Positions 32,720 to 43,784 of a stretch of DNA of 64,000 nucleotides are shown here, one piece after another. Under the pieces are notes generated by a model that searched no databases, had not been told where the DNA came from, and saw only the letters and a list, made by a program, of their open reading frames with translations. This stretch comes from Arabidopsis thaliana (taxonomy: Eukaryota; Streptophyta; Magnoliopsida; Brassicales; Brassicaceae), in the NCBI RefSeq assembly GCF_000001735.4, contig NC_003075.7, positions 8,929,001-8,993,000 of the forward strand. Direction: 5' to 3'. Position numbers and translations under genes: made by a program. The first letter of the stretch is position 1. Every line of letters starts with the position of its first letter.

Positions 32720-33119
32720 ATGAAAGGCATTGCGATGTTATTGGTTTCATGTCTTCTTTTCTCCTTTCTCTCAACCAACCTAGCCAAAGGTATCATTCTC
32801 ATATTTTCATATGTAACCGGTTTATCAATACCAGTGCGTTAACCAATAAAATCCCGGTTCAAAATGTAAAACACATACAATACAATCTCATTAACACGTC
32901 TACGTATATTGTTTGAATATGTACGCAGAGTTAAAGTGGTGTCCATCAAAGGACGTGTTCAATGGATCGTGCACAGACACAGGAAGTCCAAGCTACACAT
33001 GTTTTCTAGATTTGTTGGGATCTAAGAGTGCAAGTGCTATGCCTAAGAATTGCAAATGCACTCCTCTTCCTCACAATCGTCGTCAATGTGACTGTTTTGT
33101 CGTTTGTGACAGCAATTAA
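32720..33119 (+). CDS. Secreted SCR-like cysteine-rich peptide 1
   Basis: Two exons, 32720-32789 and 32929-33119 (phase 1, GT-AG), encoding 86 aa. Exon 1 is a signal peptide (MKGIAMLLVSCLLFSFLSTN). Exon 2 is the mature domain with eight Cys (WC, GSC, YTC, NCKC, QCDC, VVC). This layout, with the signal peptide in exon 1 and a Cys-rich domain in exon 2, is typical of defensin-like/SCR-like peptides of Brassicaceae. The tandem partner at 34085 shares the FNGSCTD...CFLD.LG...SAS.MPKNC block. I believe these are the SCRL10/SCRL11 pair (At4g15733/At4g15735) but cannot say which is which. Function unknown; the family includes the pollen self-incompatibility ligand SCR. Confidence 0.85.
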
Positions 33120-34084
33120 GTTATTCTTTCGATTCCTTGATTTATAATTAGGGTTTAAATTTTTTTTTTCCATCTTCAATAATGTTTATTGAAGGAGATC
33201 TCTTTGTCATCTACATTTAAAATAAGTAATATATAAATCTCAGTTTACAAAAAAAAAAAAACTTTTATTACTTATCATCTATGTCAATAAGCATGGTATT
33301 TTGTTCTTTTTTTATCAATGAAATGTCAAATCCATGTTTTATTTACAATAATTATCTTACTTGAATTATTTTATCCCGCAAAAAGGTATACCTACTATGT
33401 TGCATTTGTAAGTTGTCACGGGTTTTGATTTTAACGGAGAAAAAAAAATACATAAGAGTAAAGCTTAAATCTTTGAACTAACAAATATTTAGTCCGGTCC
33501 TAAGATATACTACATGGTCTAATAAAATAACATTCATAGAAAAATTATCTTATTTTTTTATCGCATGTCCCCGAAGGGACTCATAGAACTATTATTATGT
33601 TACTTAAACAAAGGTAAGTCAATGAAAATTTGAAATTATCTCTCTTCATATAGAAGTTGTTGTTTTTAATTTCTAAATTGCCTAAGTTTGTTACTAAATT
33701 TATTTATTTTTGTCTTAATTCTTATCCAAATGTGCAGAATGCTAAAAAGAATGTTGACTGAGTTAATGTCATTTTCTTATACTTTAATTTTATAAGAATA
33801 AGCTGATAAAATCTTAAGAAACTTTGGTAAATCCTTTCTAATAGTCTTCCTAATTTAAAGCATTACAGTTCTTAGACAAAATGGTATACCATAAACAGAG
33901 ATTCCATGACTGTTTTTAATATTCTCTAAAATGACAAAAATATAAATTTGGTCAAACGTTTACATTGTATTTCCAAAGATATGAGATGCAAAGTAGTTGC
34001 AAAATATCTATATATAATCAATTTTACAACTGAAACTATAACATACAATCTTTAAAGAAAAAAGAATAGTCAAGAGAACAAAAT
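33120..34084. other. Intergenic between the two SCR-like genes
   Basis: AT-rich, no gene seen; the last ~60 bp are the leader of the second peptide gene. Confidence 0.5.
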
Positions 34085-34515
34085 ATGAAGGTTGTGGCAA
34101 TCTTTTTGGCTTCTTGTGTCCTTTTCTCTCTTATCCCCACCCACTTATCACATGGTAACTACAAATTATATCATAATTAGATGTAAATATTTGTGTTAAA
34201 AAAAGTATTGATTCATATTACTATTCACTAATAGTCTTTTTTTTTTGTGACATTTAAACAGAAGAACCAAAGGTTGCACCAACAGAAGAACTAATGTTTG
34301 CACCAAGCAATCAACCAAGGTACTGTCGTTCGAGACAAGTGTTTGATGGATCATGCACAGACAGAGGCACTCCACGCACGACTTGTTTCCTTGACTTCTT
34401 AGGTGCGCGAAGTGCAAGTGAGATGCCTAAGAACTGCGATTGTACCCCTCAGCCCAATAACAAGCGTCTTTGTGAATGTTCAGTTATTTGCACCGATTGT
34501 TGTGTAAAAAATTAA
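34085..34515 (+). CDS. Secreted SCR-like cysteine-rich peptide 2
   Basis: Exons 34085-34154 and 34262-34515 (phase 1, GT-AG), 107 aa. The signal peptide is MKVVAIFLASCVLFSLIPTH. Exon 2 begins with an acidic, proline-containing stretch (EEPKVAPTEELMFAPSNQP) not present in its neighbour. The Cys-rich domain follows (YC, GSC, TTC, NCDC, LCEC, VIC) with extra Cys in the tail TDCCVKN, giving eleven. Exon 1 is exactly 70 nt in both genes and the mature domains align well, so they are tandem duplicates. Role unknown; secreted ligand-type or defensin-like peptide. Confidence 0.85.
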
Positions 34516-35911
34516 CACCTACTAATATGTTGTTATCTACTTAATTTTCAGCACAATTATAATAAAAATTTTGTCCCCAATAATACCCTAGATCTCATAT
34601 TCATCTATTGAATTATTTTAAGTGGTCATATTTTTTTAGCTTTCCGAGATCATTCCGGTACGGCGGTACCAACTCCGATTTACCTCAAAAATTATTCACA
34701 GTTTTTTCTGAAACTATATATCGGGACCATTCCTTTTTACCTATCTAATAATAGATCCGGCCTATTTTACCTCAAAAATCAATAAACTCACAAAAAACAA
34801 TAACATCAATTTTTGGTTGTGTAGAGGAGTTTTGACTATCTAATAATAGACCCAGCAATTTAACACCACTTTTGATGGCTTGATGAATTCGATTTCCAAC
34901 ATTAGTTAAAATGGCGTAATGCAATAGATAACTAGAAAGAACAATTCATGATAAAAATAATTTGTAATTAAATTTAAAAAATTATCCCTTGAAATCAATG
35001 AAAAATTTGAAAGTTGTATTCAACAAATTCAACGAATAATTATCCCTTAGTAGAGATTACCAAAAGAGTTGTATTCAACATATTCAATGAAAAATTTGAG
35101 AATTTCTTTTAATAATTTTTTTATTGTTTCTTATTTCTAAATTGCTAAAGTTTGTAACTAAATATTTAGTGGTCATTCATATTCAAATCTGCATAATGAA
35201 TATTGATATAAAAATTGTTGACTAGTGTTGATGGCATTTTCTAACCTAAAACTAATTTGTTTATGAAGGATAAAATATCAAAACATATATTTGCCATATG
35301 CACGTATCTTAAACTGAGTAATGTTGTAAAGAAAAAAAAGAACAAAGATATTAATAAACACAACTGCGTGGACATTTTCTTATTATAGGAAAATAAGATA
35401 AATGGATGTCATTTCTCGAGCAACGTTAGCTATTTGTATTCATCAATTTGGCCAGTTATATATATAGTAGTAATTTATAATAATATTTGAAAATTCATAT
35501 ATAGATTTGAAGATCAAATTTGTTAAATATAGAATATTTCCTAAGAGAAATAAGATGTCTTTGTCGAGTGGTATTATACTTGCTTTTTAATTGCCAACCA
35601 TACTTTCATATTATAGTAAGATAACCTGGTTGGATCCAATCCGGGGGAGAAGGGACAATAATAAAATACTTCAATTATAAAGGGGAAATTATTTTTAAAA
35701 ATGTAACAAGAAATATAATATATCAGAACAAAGTATACGATGATTAAAAGCAAATTAAATTAAGTTTATGTTGAGTTTCAAGCTAATTAAAAACAAGGAA
35801 CAAAATAAAATGAAATGATAAGCCAAGTCATATAAATAAAAAACGGGTGCGACACATTATGCTAAGGATTGTAATTGCCTGTTGGTATCCATGTGATTGT
35901 GTATCCGGTAT
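34516..35911. other. Intergenic; contains an orphan C2-gene promoter fragment
   Basis: Mostly AT-rich with no gene. The stretch 35345-35475 matches the upstream region of the C2 gene at 37301-37425 in the same orientation (shared GTGGACAT.TTCTTAT, ATGGATGTCATTTC and CATCAA.TTG.CCA segments). It is a promoter duplicate with no coding sequence attached. Confidence 0.5.
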
Positions 35912-37240
35912 TTACTGCGAGAGCGGCTGCAGACGCAGGGGTTGAAGCTGCAACTGTCGTGGTGACGGTTGTAGTTGCGATTTCGACTTCCTTGGTGAAT
36001 ATTGTTGGTATCCATGTGATTGATATGTAGGCGGCATAAATATTGGTACTAGACCGTTGCTTGGCCCAGAATTAGCCCCTGGTTGAACAGTCACGTAACT
36101 CGAGGTCACCTGAAGCTGATCAGGTGACGCGTATGGCTGAGGCGATACCGGTACATACATAATATATGGCTGGCCTGGTGTAGATGGTGCTGTAACTTGT
36201 TCTGCAAGAAACCTATACGTGAAGCTCACGACACCTTTTTTTCCATAAGGACCCGTCAAAGCATGTGTCTCCAACTTCATACCGTTAGCATCACCATTGT
36301 CGGTCAACGGATAAGGCGGATTTGAGACCAATAACTGTTGCATCGGAAGTCTAACAAATCCAATCTCCTTATCACCAAGGAAAGGCCGGTGGCTCATCAA
36401 CTCCACAAGGAGCATCAACCGCCCTTCTTGAGCTGACTTCTCATCAATAGAAAATTTCATCATTTGATTCCACTTTGGATTTGTATAAGCGGCAAAAGCC
36501 ACCGGTGTGTTGATCCTATTCTTAACTTTTCTGTCCTTAAGAATCGCAACCGAAGCGTATACGTCCATGGACGAGAAGGCGTTGACATCTTCGATGTTCT
36601 TGGCGAATTTGATCACGAGCTCTAGGATCAGTTTCGTCGTGGTGGCTTGAAACCGAGGAGAAAATACAAGAGGCTGACTTAATTTTGCTGGATCCAGGTC
36701 TCGGTAAACGGGTTTACCAATCGATGGCAAAGAATCCGGTGACGGAGGGTAAAATTCCTCAACCGGTACAGGTTTAAACCGGTATGAAAGGCTCACCGTT
36801 GTGTTGGTACTTTTTTCGGTGGCCTTGATAGGGCAAGTCATTGACTTCATTTTGTTGATGTTACCGTTAGTAAACGGTGGAATCGGATTTGAGGCAAGAA
36901 GATCCTGAACCGAGACGTTGACTTCTCCCAAATACAGGTCATTATCACCTTCTAGCCAGTAGCTAAATAGCTTGACCGTTATAGTTAATAGGCCTTCGTT
37001 GGCTTCTCTCTCGTTGACGGAGAACTTAACGGTGTGATTCCACGTCGGATTAGAACCACCATCGTAATCAATGGGAGTTTTGGCCGCTTGTTTTTGTTGT
37101 GTTGTGTCGCCGTTGATTGAAACGACTGCGTATACGTCCATTTTGTCCGTGGCATCGATATGGTTGACGTCACTAGCTGATACAATTTTGAGCTCAAGAG
37201 TTGGATTCTCCATAGCTCTTTGCAACTGTGGTGAAGACAT
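35912..37240 (-). CDS. Double C2-domain protein (SRC2-like)
   Basis: 442 aa from ATG 37240 (MSSPQLQRAMENP). An upstream in-frame ATG at 37318 would place the TATA box (37291-37300) inside the coding region, so I reject it. First C2 domain at about residues 10-130 (TLELKIVSASDVNHIDATDK, MDVYAVVSI, NPTWNHTVKF, LYLGEVNVSVQDLL). Second at about 200-340 (LELVIKFAKNIEDVNAFSSM, NPKWNQMMKFSI). The C-terminus is Pro/Gln/Tyr-rich. C2 domains of this plant type bind phospholipids, some with Ca2+. Each domain seems short of the full set of Ca-binding Asp, so Ca dependence is uncertain. Intronless. I believe this is At4g15740. Similar to the single-C2 gene at 41654-42523. Confidence 0.87.
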   Translation of the reverse strand: MSSPQLQRAMENPTLELKIVSASDVNHIDATDKMDVYAVVSINGDTTQQKQAAKTPIDYDGGSNPTWNHTVKFSVNEREANEGLLTITVKLFSYWLEGDNDLYLGEVNVSVQDLLASNPIPPFTNGNINKMKSMTCPIKATEKSTNTTVSLSYRFKPVPVEEFYPPSPDSLPSIGKPVYRDLDPAKLSQPLVFSPRFQATTTKLILELVIKFAKNIEDVNAFSSMDVYASVAILKDRKVKNRINTPVAFAAYTNPKWNQMMKFSIDEKSAQEGRLMLLVELMSHRPFLGDKEIGFVRLPMQQLLVSNPPYPLTDNGDANGMKLETHALTGPYGKKGVVSFTYRFLAEQVTAPSTPGQPYIMYVPVSPQPYASPDQLQVTSSYVTVQPGANSGPSNGLVPIFMPPTYQSHGYQQYSPRKSKSQLQPSPRQLQLQPLRLQPLSQ

Positions 37241-37290
37241 TTTCAAGATAGTATTGTTTTGTTTTATCTTGGCATATTGCCATACAAAGA

Positions 37291-37300
37291 TATTTATATA
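37291..37300 (-). promoter_or_regulatory. TATA box of the double-C2 gene
   Basis: Read on -, TATATAAATA lies about 51 bp upstream of the ATG at 37240, correctly spaced for a short leader. It decides the start codon. Confidence 0.7.
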
Positions 37301-37425
37301 CAATTTATGTGTGGACATCTTCTTATGTTACAAAATTATTGAAAATAAAATAAAATGGATGTCATTTCGTGAGTCATCTTTAGTTTATATACATCAAATT
37401 GACCATGTCATAGTGTATATATCCT

Positions 37426-38702
37426 TTTTTTTTTTTTGTTCAGATTCAAATTCTTATCAGATACATATATAATCCATATAGAAACATTAATTAGAGTTTG
37501 TTTGCTTCAACTTGTAAGTTTTAATTAAACATCTTTTATATTTCTCAATAGAATCTTGGAATTTATCATAGTATTATGCCTTTCATATGCAGGGCTATAG
37601 TTTAGATATGATCTATGAGATTCAAGTTAACGAATTTCTCGTGTAAAAACATTTGGTTTACCTATAACCGATGACGTAAAATGAACTTGGTCAAAACCGA
37701 TTATATATGTACGGACAACATAATATCGATTTAAGTAACGCTAGTCAATGCTTACACGTACGGTGACATTTTTTTTTCTTCTGAGAATTTTGCTGATCAA
37801 AGGATTTAGTGATACTAGTTACAAAAATTTGATGTGATAACACTTATGGTTCATGGTGCTCACGTAATAAGCAATCGATCGATTTTATAAATCGAAAACA
37901 GCTTGCACAATTCAATATACTTGTCTTCAATAGGTAGTGTGAAAGGGCACATAGCCAAGAAAATAGAACAACATTCAAAATATCCAAAAGGCCAATCATA
38001 CACGAAAATGTTTTTCTGCTACATGAAAAAAGTAACACTCCAAATAGACAACATTTCTTACGTAAAAACAAATAAAAAATCTTTGAAGTTCAAAATCGAG
38101 TGTGAATTTCTAACGCTATATTTCTAGGGCATGGTCACATGGTTATATGTTGTCTATCAAATCCAATCCAAGAAAGAAAAAAACAGATAATAACAAGTCT
38201 ACGCCGAGTGGTTTCCCACTATTACATAACATAAGTCGCAAGACAAGTTCCACATAAACAAAAAGAAAGATAAATATAATTAGAATAATTATTAAAATAC
38301 ATGCAGATAATATGTAAAATTTCGTATTATAATATCAAATATACAAAACATAACTTTCGTTATTATATAGTTTTATTTGATGTGTCTCCAATGATGTTGA
38401 TAATCGTGTGTATGTACGTTAATGCATATGGTATATACTCTCCTAAGTCCTAACCATACTCTTTTTTCTTTTTCTCTTTTCCCCCTAATCATACTTTTCA
38501 ACATGATTGAAGATTTATCTCCAGATTCTTTTTACTAAATTAAATAAATAAACTTTCTAAACATTTTATTTTATTTTATTTTATTTGTTGATGAGTGAAA
38601 TTAAATCACGCGTGACATACATAATGGAGTTTTATTTTATTAGTGGTAGCAAACGATCGACATAAATATATTTTTGATAACCAGATCGACATATATATTG
38701 AT
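37426..38702. other. Intergenic
   Basis: No gene recognised; AT-rich with a TTTTA/ATTTT run at 38565-38585. Confidence 0.5.
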
Positions 38703-39548
38703 CTAGAGACGGTGGATCAACGTCTTAGCAACAGAGGTGAGTTGGCTATATGCCAAGATATCGTCATAAACATCAGATGAATCTTTGAACTTGAGTTTTT
38801 GGAGATTTTCTTCGCAAGTCCGAGGATAGTTTAACGCAGTTTTCACCAATTCGTACGCTTTATCGTAATTAAGGGTTATCAAATCGATGTTGGCTCCTTG
38901 AAGTCGTAATTGTGCAATCGCAAAGCCTGTGACGCAATCTTTCAGAACATTCTCATTTGCTTCACCCTCTCCTTTCATCAACTTTAGACTCGTGACGGTG
39001 CTACAACCAAAAAAACAAATCAATAGTCGTTCCTATAATATATAAACCGCAAAATGTATTATTTTCCACTTGGAAAACGCTCTTCTTTCTTTGTAAAGTA
39101 AGTTTACCGTAGCAAAATTCACATTACACCAAAAGAAATACGTTACATTTTTTCGTGGTATGCTAATATTATTATGGAGGTAAAAATTTACAGGCAAAGT
39201 AATATTAATTCACATTTTTTCGTAGTATGTTAATTTTCGTAGCATATTAGTAATATTAATTTTGTGAAAACACATTAAAAATATTATTATTTGTACAATA
39301 ATGATTAATGGTGTACATGGTGAAACTTACTTGATAAGAACATCAAGTTGAGATCCGAGACAGTGTATAATGATGTTGACAAGTCCAGCACGGTCGATAT
39401 TGAAGGAGATTGGATCGGCTTCAAGACAGAAGAGGCATACGTTTTGGTATTCTGTGTGATTACACTCTGTCTTAATCAGCTCTTCGTCTGCTCTAGTCGA
39501 CATCACAAGAAACAACAACAGCATAACCATGATCATGGGATTAGTCAT
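38703..39548 (-). CDS. Invertase/pectin methylesterase inhibitor (PMEI) domain protein
   Basis: Two exons on -, 39331-39548 and 38703-39000 (GT-AG, frame kept through ATC AAC), 171 aa. The signal peptide MTNPMIMVMLLLFLVMSTRA is followed by the PMEI fold: the helical hairpin with C-N-H-T-E-Y-Q-N-V-C, and the second Cys pair in LKDC...RTCEE. Four conserved Cys form two disulfides in the family. Length and architecture match. Family proteins inhibit apoplastic/vacuolar invertases or pectin methylesterases; sequence alone cannot say which. I believe this is At4g15750. Confidence 0.87.
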
Positions 39549-40231
39549 TTCTCCCTAGTTCTTTTGATAATAGGTTTTTGCGTTTGATATTTGGTGGTGG
39601 TGATGCTTTGATCAGGAGGTGTTTACTACTTATTTAAACTACGAAACTTGAGATTTGATTGGTTCACGAGTCAGTATCTCATTAATGAGGGTTTATGAGG
39701 TGGTTGCTAGATTGTAACCTCTTTTTTGCCATTCATAGTGCAAGTTTCATTTAATCCAACACAATTAATTTAAGCTGCTAATCTTATTTTGCTCCTCTTG
39801 GGTAAATTATACGTGCTCATTAATTTTGACATCTGCCACATAAGAGACTTGTAGCTGCGTCTTAAGGTTTTGTCTAACCTACATTCCAGCAAAGTTCCAG
39901 CAAAGTGGATATGGGCTTTGATTTTCTAAGGTTCACAGATTTCGCAGATAAACCCATATTGGTGGCCCAGTGGGTTTGGCTTGTAGAGATAGTCTTTTCA
40001 AATATATAATTTCGATGGTTAAAAATCATAAATTTATAAATTTGAAGGTGCAACACAAAAAAGTTTTGCTAACTCAAATGAATATGCCATGAAGTCAAAT
40101 TCTTAATCATCATACTTTTTGATAAGCAAGACTTCATAAAATCATGAAACATTCCACAACACAAACCTTAAATTGTAGATTATTGATGAACAACATTTTT
40201 GAACTGTCACTAAGGCACTAATTATCAGTAA
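39549..40231. other. Intergenic
   Basis: No gene seen. Confidence 0.45.
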
Positions 40232-40261
40232 CTAAATCCACAATAGCATCAATATATTATT

Positions 40262-40410
40262 GCCTTGTTTCATTCCTCGTCGGTTGCTGAGGTGGCGGAC
40301 CTCTGTATCCATATCCCGGTAGCGGTGGAGGCGGAGGCGGCATGTAACCATAAGGTCCATATCCATGTTGACTTGGTAGAGGCCAAGTTGGCGCATGGTG
40401 GTAACCTTAA
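40262..40410 (-). pseudogene. C-terminal tail remnant of a C2 (SRC2-like) protein
   Basis: On -, a frame reads HHAPTWPLPSQHGYGPYGYM, then PPPPPPLPGYGYRGPPPQQP, and a stop. This Gly/Pro/Tyr-rich tail is typical of SRC2-like C2 proteins and resembles GYGPYGYVSSGYGYG in the gene at 41654. No C2 domain is attached upstream. It is the leftover 3' end of another copy. Confidence 0.6.
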
Positions 40411-41653
40411 CTGAATATAACACATGTCCCATCGAACCGGTACGAAAAAGTTAAATGACCATTTATAAATATTAATATTAGAATTTAGGAAATTTAACAT
40501 TATTTCGAAATATATTATTTACATTTCTGTTTATCCTAATTTCTATATAAGAGAATGTAAGTTGTAACACTATTTTTATGAGAGTCTATTATAATTTCTT
40601 CATATAAATATTTTGTGTTATTTACTCTCATCAAATGTATCATGGTATCAAAGTCTTGATCCAAATTCTTATGGGTTAACATTTTTTTATTTTCCGCCAA
40701 AAAACAAAAGAGAGACGTGATCTGAAATCATGATAAGTTTGATGAAACTAAAAAATACATAAGTTTTTAGGGAAGAATTATAATTTACTTTCATAAAAAT
40801 AATGTTAACCCATAGGAGACCCATAAAAATTTTGATTAAGGCTCTGATACGATGTGGTATATAAGTTTTAAATTCACTTTTTCAATAACTGAATGTCAAA
40901 TGGAAAATGCATCAGTTATTGATTTACTATAATTAGATTCATTATCAAATAACAAAAAATTCAAATTGTCCATCATTGATGAACAACATTTTTCATTTCA
41001 CTAAGGCACTAACTGATTAATGACAATGCTGAAAAGAAATTATCGATAAATTTTGACTGATTATTGAAAAAAAGGAAAAAAATATTAGTGATTATTGAAA
41101 TTTTGACTGATTATTGAAAAAAAGGAAGAAAATATTAGTGAGTCAAAAAAAGAAAGAAATTTTTTGACATTCATGAATGAAAAAAACATAAAATCCAATG
41201 CATTAATTTATAGATAAATTTAAAAATTGAAGATTTGGATGCATGTACAATATACAAAAGTGCATGTATTGGATTATATACACGGAAATATATAGACTTA
41301 GTTTCAAGAGAAATTCAGATTATATACACAAGGATCATTTACACAACAAGTTTTGATTTGGGATTGTGAGAAATGTGTTCGGTGAGTTTGTTTATTATAT
41401 ATGGAACTTGAGATATGGATGTTTTGGCCTTGCTTGATGATGAGTTTTGTTGATTTTGATACTTGACAGTTGACACCAAATTTTTTATTTTTTATTTTGT
41501 TTGCCATTTACCATGTTTTACCTAAACTCTTTCCCATTATTTATTTGATTCATACAACAAAAAGTTTTATAGATCTAGAAAACAACATCCCTATGATAAG
41601 TTCATGTAAATATGGGAAAGGAAATGTTTAGAGATAACAAAATGAAATAAAAT
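40411..41653. other. Intergenic with repeats
   Basis: 40640-40860 holds two inverted copies of a TGATACCA/TGGTATCA-containing block, the kind of text found at the primer-binding site next to plant LTRs; possibly an old LTR-element remnant. A ~50-bp direct repeat (ATTTTGACTGATTATTGAAA) lies at 41053-41142. No gene. Confidence 0.4.
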
Positions 41654-42523
41654 TCAAAGATCATAACAATTTGCAACATCAGACACAATGTCTCCCACCA
41701 TTAATCCACCAAAAAGTCCGGCTCCCAATCCAAGCCCAATCCCCATCTCCTTACGTTGTTGATACGAGGGACTTCCGTATCCATATCCCGACGACACATA
41801 ACCGTACGGTCCATATCCTTGTCTCGGTGGTGGCGCATAGTTGTTAGCGTGACCGGTTTGCGCATAGTTATTAGCGTGACCGGTTTGCTCGGTCATCCCA
41901 GCGCCATATGATATTGGAAGAAGACCACGGCTAGAACCGGCGGCGAAAGGATGTCTCAAAAGATACGGCGGCTGAGGCAGCTTAGGAAACTCAATTGGCA
42001 ATTCGGGTGGAGCCGAAGGTGCATGCTCGATTTGAGATGGTGCCGCGGAGTCTACACAACTCCGGTTAGTGATCACTGGAACATTTGGTTTAAACCGGTA
42101 CGAGAAAGACAAAGAACCTGACCGTTTACCCGACGAAGTTCTCACCTGATACGACATCAGTTTCATCTCATGATCGTTACCATCACCGTTAAATGATGGT
42201 GTGGTTGCATTCAAGAGCTCAAGTAACGGGATGTTAACTCTTCCGATTTCTTTGTTGCCTAGGACTCGACGAGAGATTACTCTCATGACAAGTGACGAAT
42301 GACCACCACGGGCTGACCTCTCGTCCACGGAAAATTTGATGGTTTGATTCCAAGTCGGGTTAGATCCACCATAACGATCAACCGTGGTTTTCGCCTTTTG
42401 TTTCTTTCGAGTATTCTCGCCGTTGATGGTGATGGCAGTGAAAACGTTCATTTTAGTGATGAGATTGACATTTAAAAGGTTTCTTGCGGAGTTGATGTTT
42501 AGCTCTAGAGTTAGATTCGCCAT
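41654..42523 (-). CDS. Single C2-domain protein (SRC2-like)
   Basis: 289 aa from ATG 42523 (MANLTLELNINSARNLL). The open frame extends to 42643 but that 40-residue extension is not C2-like. The C2 domain spans residues 1-145 (NPTWNQTIKFSVDERSARGG, EIGRVNIPLLELL, GSLSFSYRFKP). A Pro/Tyr/Gly-rich tail follows, with the duplicated AQTGHANNYA and GYGPYGYVSSGYGYG. A C-terminal Gly-rich stretch GIGLGLGAGLFGGLMVGDIV could insert in or lie on a membrane and is also seen in SRC2. Probably binds membranes. I believe this is At4g15755. Intronless. Confidence 0.85.
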   Translation of the reverse strand: MANLTLELNINSARNLLNVNLITKMNVFTAITINGENTRKKQKAKTTVDRYGGSNPTWNQTIKFSVDERSARGGHSSLVMRVISRRVLGNKEIGRVNIPLLELLNATTPSFNGDGNDHEMKLMSYQVRTSSGKRSGSLSFSYRFKPNVPVITNRSCVDSAAPSQIEHAPSAPPELPIEFPKLPQPPYLLRHPFAAGSSRGLLPISYGAGMTEQTGHANNYAQTGHANNYAPPPRQGYGPYGYVSSGYGYGSPSYQQRKEMGIGLGLGAGLFGGLMVGDIVSDVANCYDL

Positions 42524-43784
42524 AACTGTGATGAGAGCTTGACATAAACTATGCGAGTCTAGCTTATAACGTTTTTTTAAAATAGTCAAATAAGCTAAAT
42601 GTAGGAAAATGTAGTAAATGTTTTCTTGAGTAAATGGAAACAAAAGAATAAGAAATTTTAGCTGTCAAAAAAAAAAAAGAATAAGAAATTTTAAAAGGTA
42701 ATCTTTATGAAATACAGTTCATCAAAATGAAATATTAAAAGTTGAGACCAATTTTAGTCTCATTTACAATTTTCATTACTACATGTAAGATACATACCTA
42801 TATTGGATATAAACAAAAATATGATGACTCATTTGACATGAGGACAAATTTATTTGTTTCAAGGAAATTATCTTATTTAATGGTGTCAAAAAAACGAAAA
42901 TATCATTTACAAATTAAAGGAGTACATAAAGAAAATTTGTTACAGCTATATAGTGAAATCAATAATGAGAATTAGTTAAATTTAGGGAGTCTTAAAACAT
43001 AACACGTATCTTCGAGAATCGAGATATTGGTTCCTTGGCTCATTTTATCTCAATAAAATCGTAGTGTCTGTTCGCTTAAATTTACTGAAATATATATCAT
43101 GTGTAAGTATTAATGTACTTCCAATTAAAATTTATCAGCAATGAGTTGAGATGCTAATATAGGCTCTTTCTCATTTTAGATGTAGGATTCCTAACTAGAA
43201 TCTCTCAAAAACGAGGTCACCAAACGATTCAATTCCCCTTAGACTAAATTTACTGAAGCGGAGAGACCAAACCAAAATTCAACTTCACTAACATTTTTTT
43301 GGGTCATTGAGCGTAGGAGCTCCTAGAGATTCAATGAGTCCATGAGTCAATGAATGAATAGTCTTGATCACTAAAATGCACATCGTGATGATAGCACAAT
43401 GTCGACCATAATAAATTGAAAAAAACATATACAAAAATGAAACACATAATAAATTACAAATATGTGACTGAGAGTAAAGTAAGAAAAAATTGTCTAATTT
43501 CGTTTCTTTAGTTTCGTTTTTGTTTTTTATTTAAACAACTAAGAGGTTTTGGGCCTAGGCACATATATTCGTTAAGACCAGGACCAAAGCATTTTAGTTA
43601 CGTTTAGTTTTACAATTATTTGTTATCATAGCAATAGTTGATAAATCACATTTGCAATATAATGTATGGTCATGTAAACTCTTGTTATATTGAGAAAGGA
43701 GGATGTTATAAGAAAAAGAAACACACAAAAAAAGTTTAAAGCACACAACCTCACACTAAAAAATACAAAATGTCCATCAAATCT
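42524..43784. other. Intergenic
   Basis: No gene recognised. An imperfect duplication AGAATAAGAAATTTTA lies at about 42648-42694. Confidence 0.45.

Noticed and set aside
40640-40870. Inverted copies of TGGTATCA/TGATACCA-type text resembling LTR primer-binding sites
   Set aside because: I could not define LTR ends or duplications, so it is only mentioned as a possible fossil.
42523-42643. 40-residue N-terminal extension of the single-C2 protein
   Set aside because: No similarity to C2 proteins; the domain starts directly at MANLTLEL.
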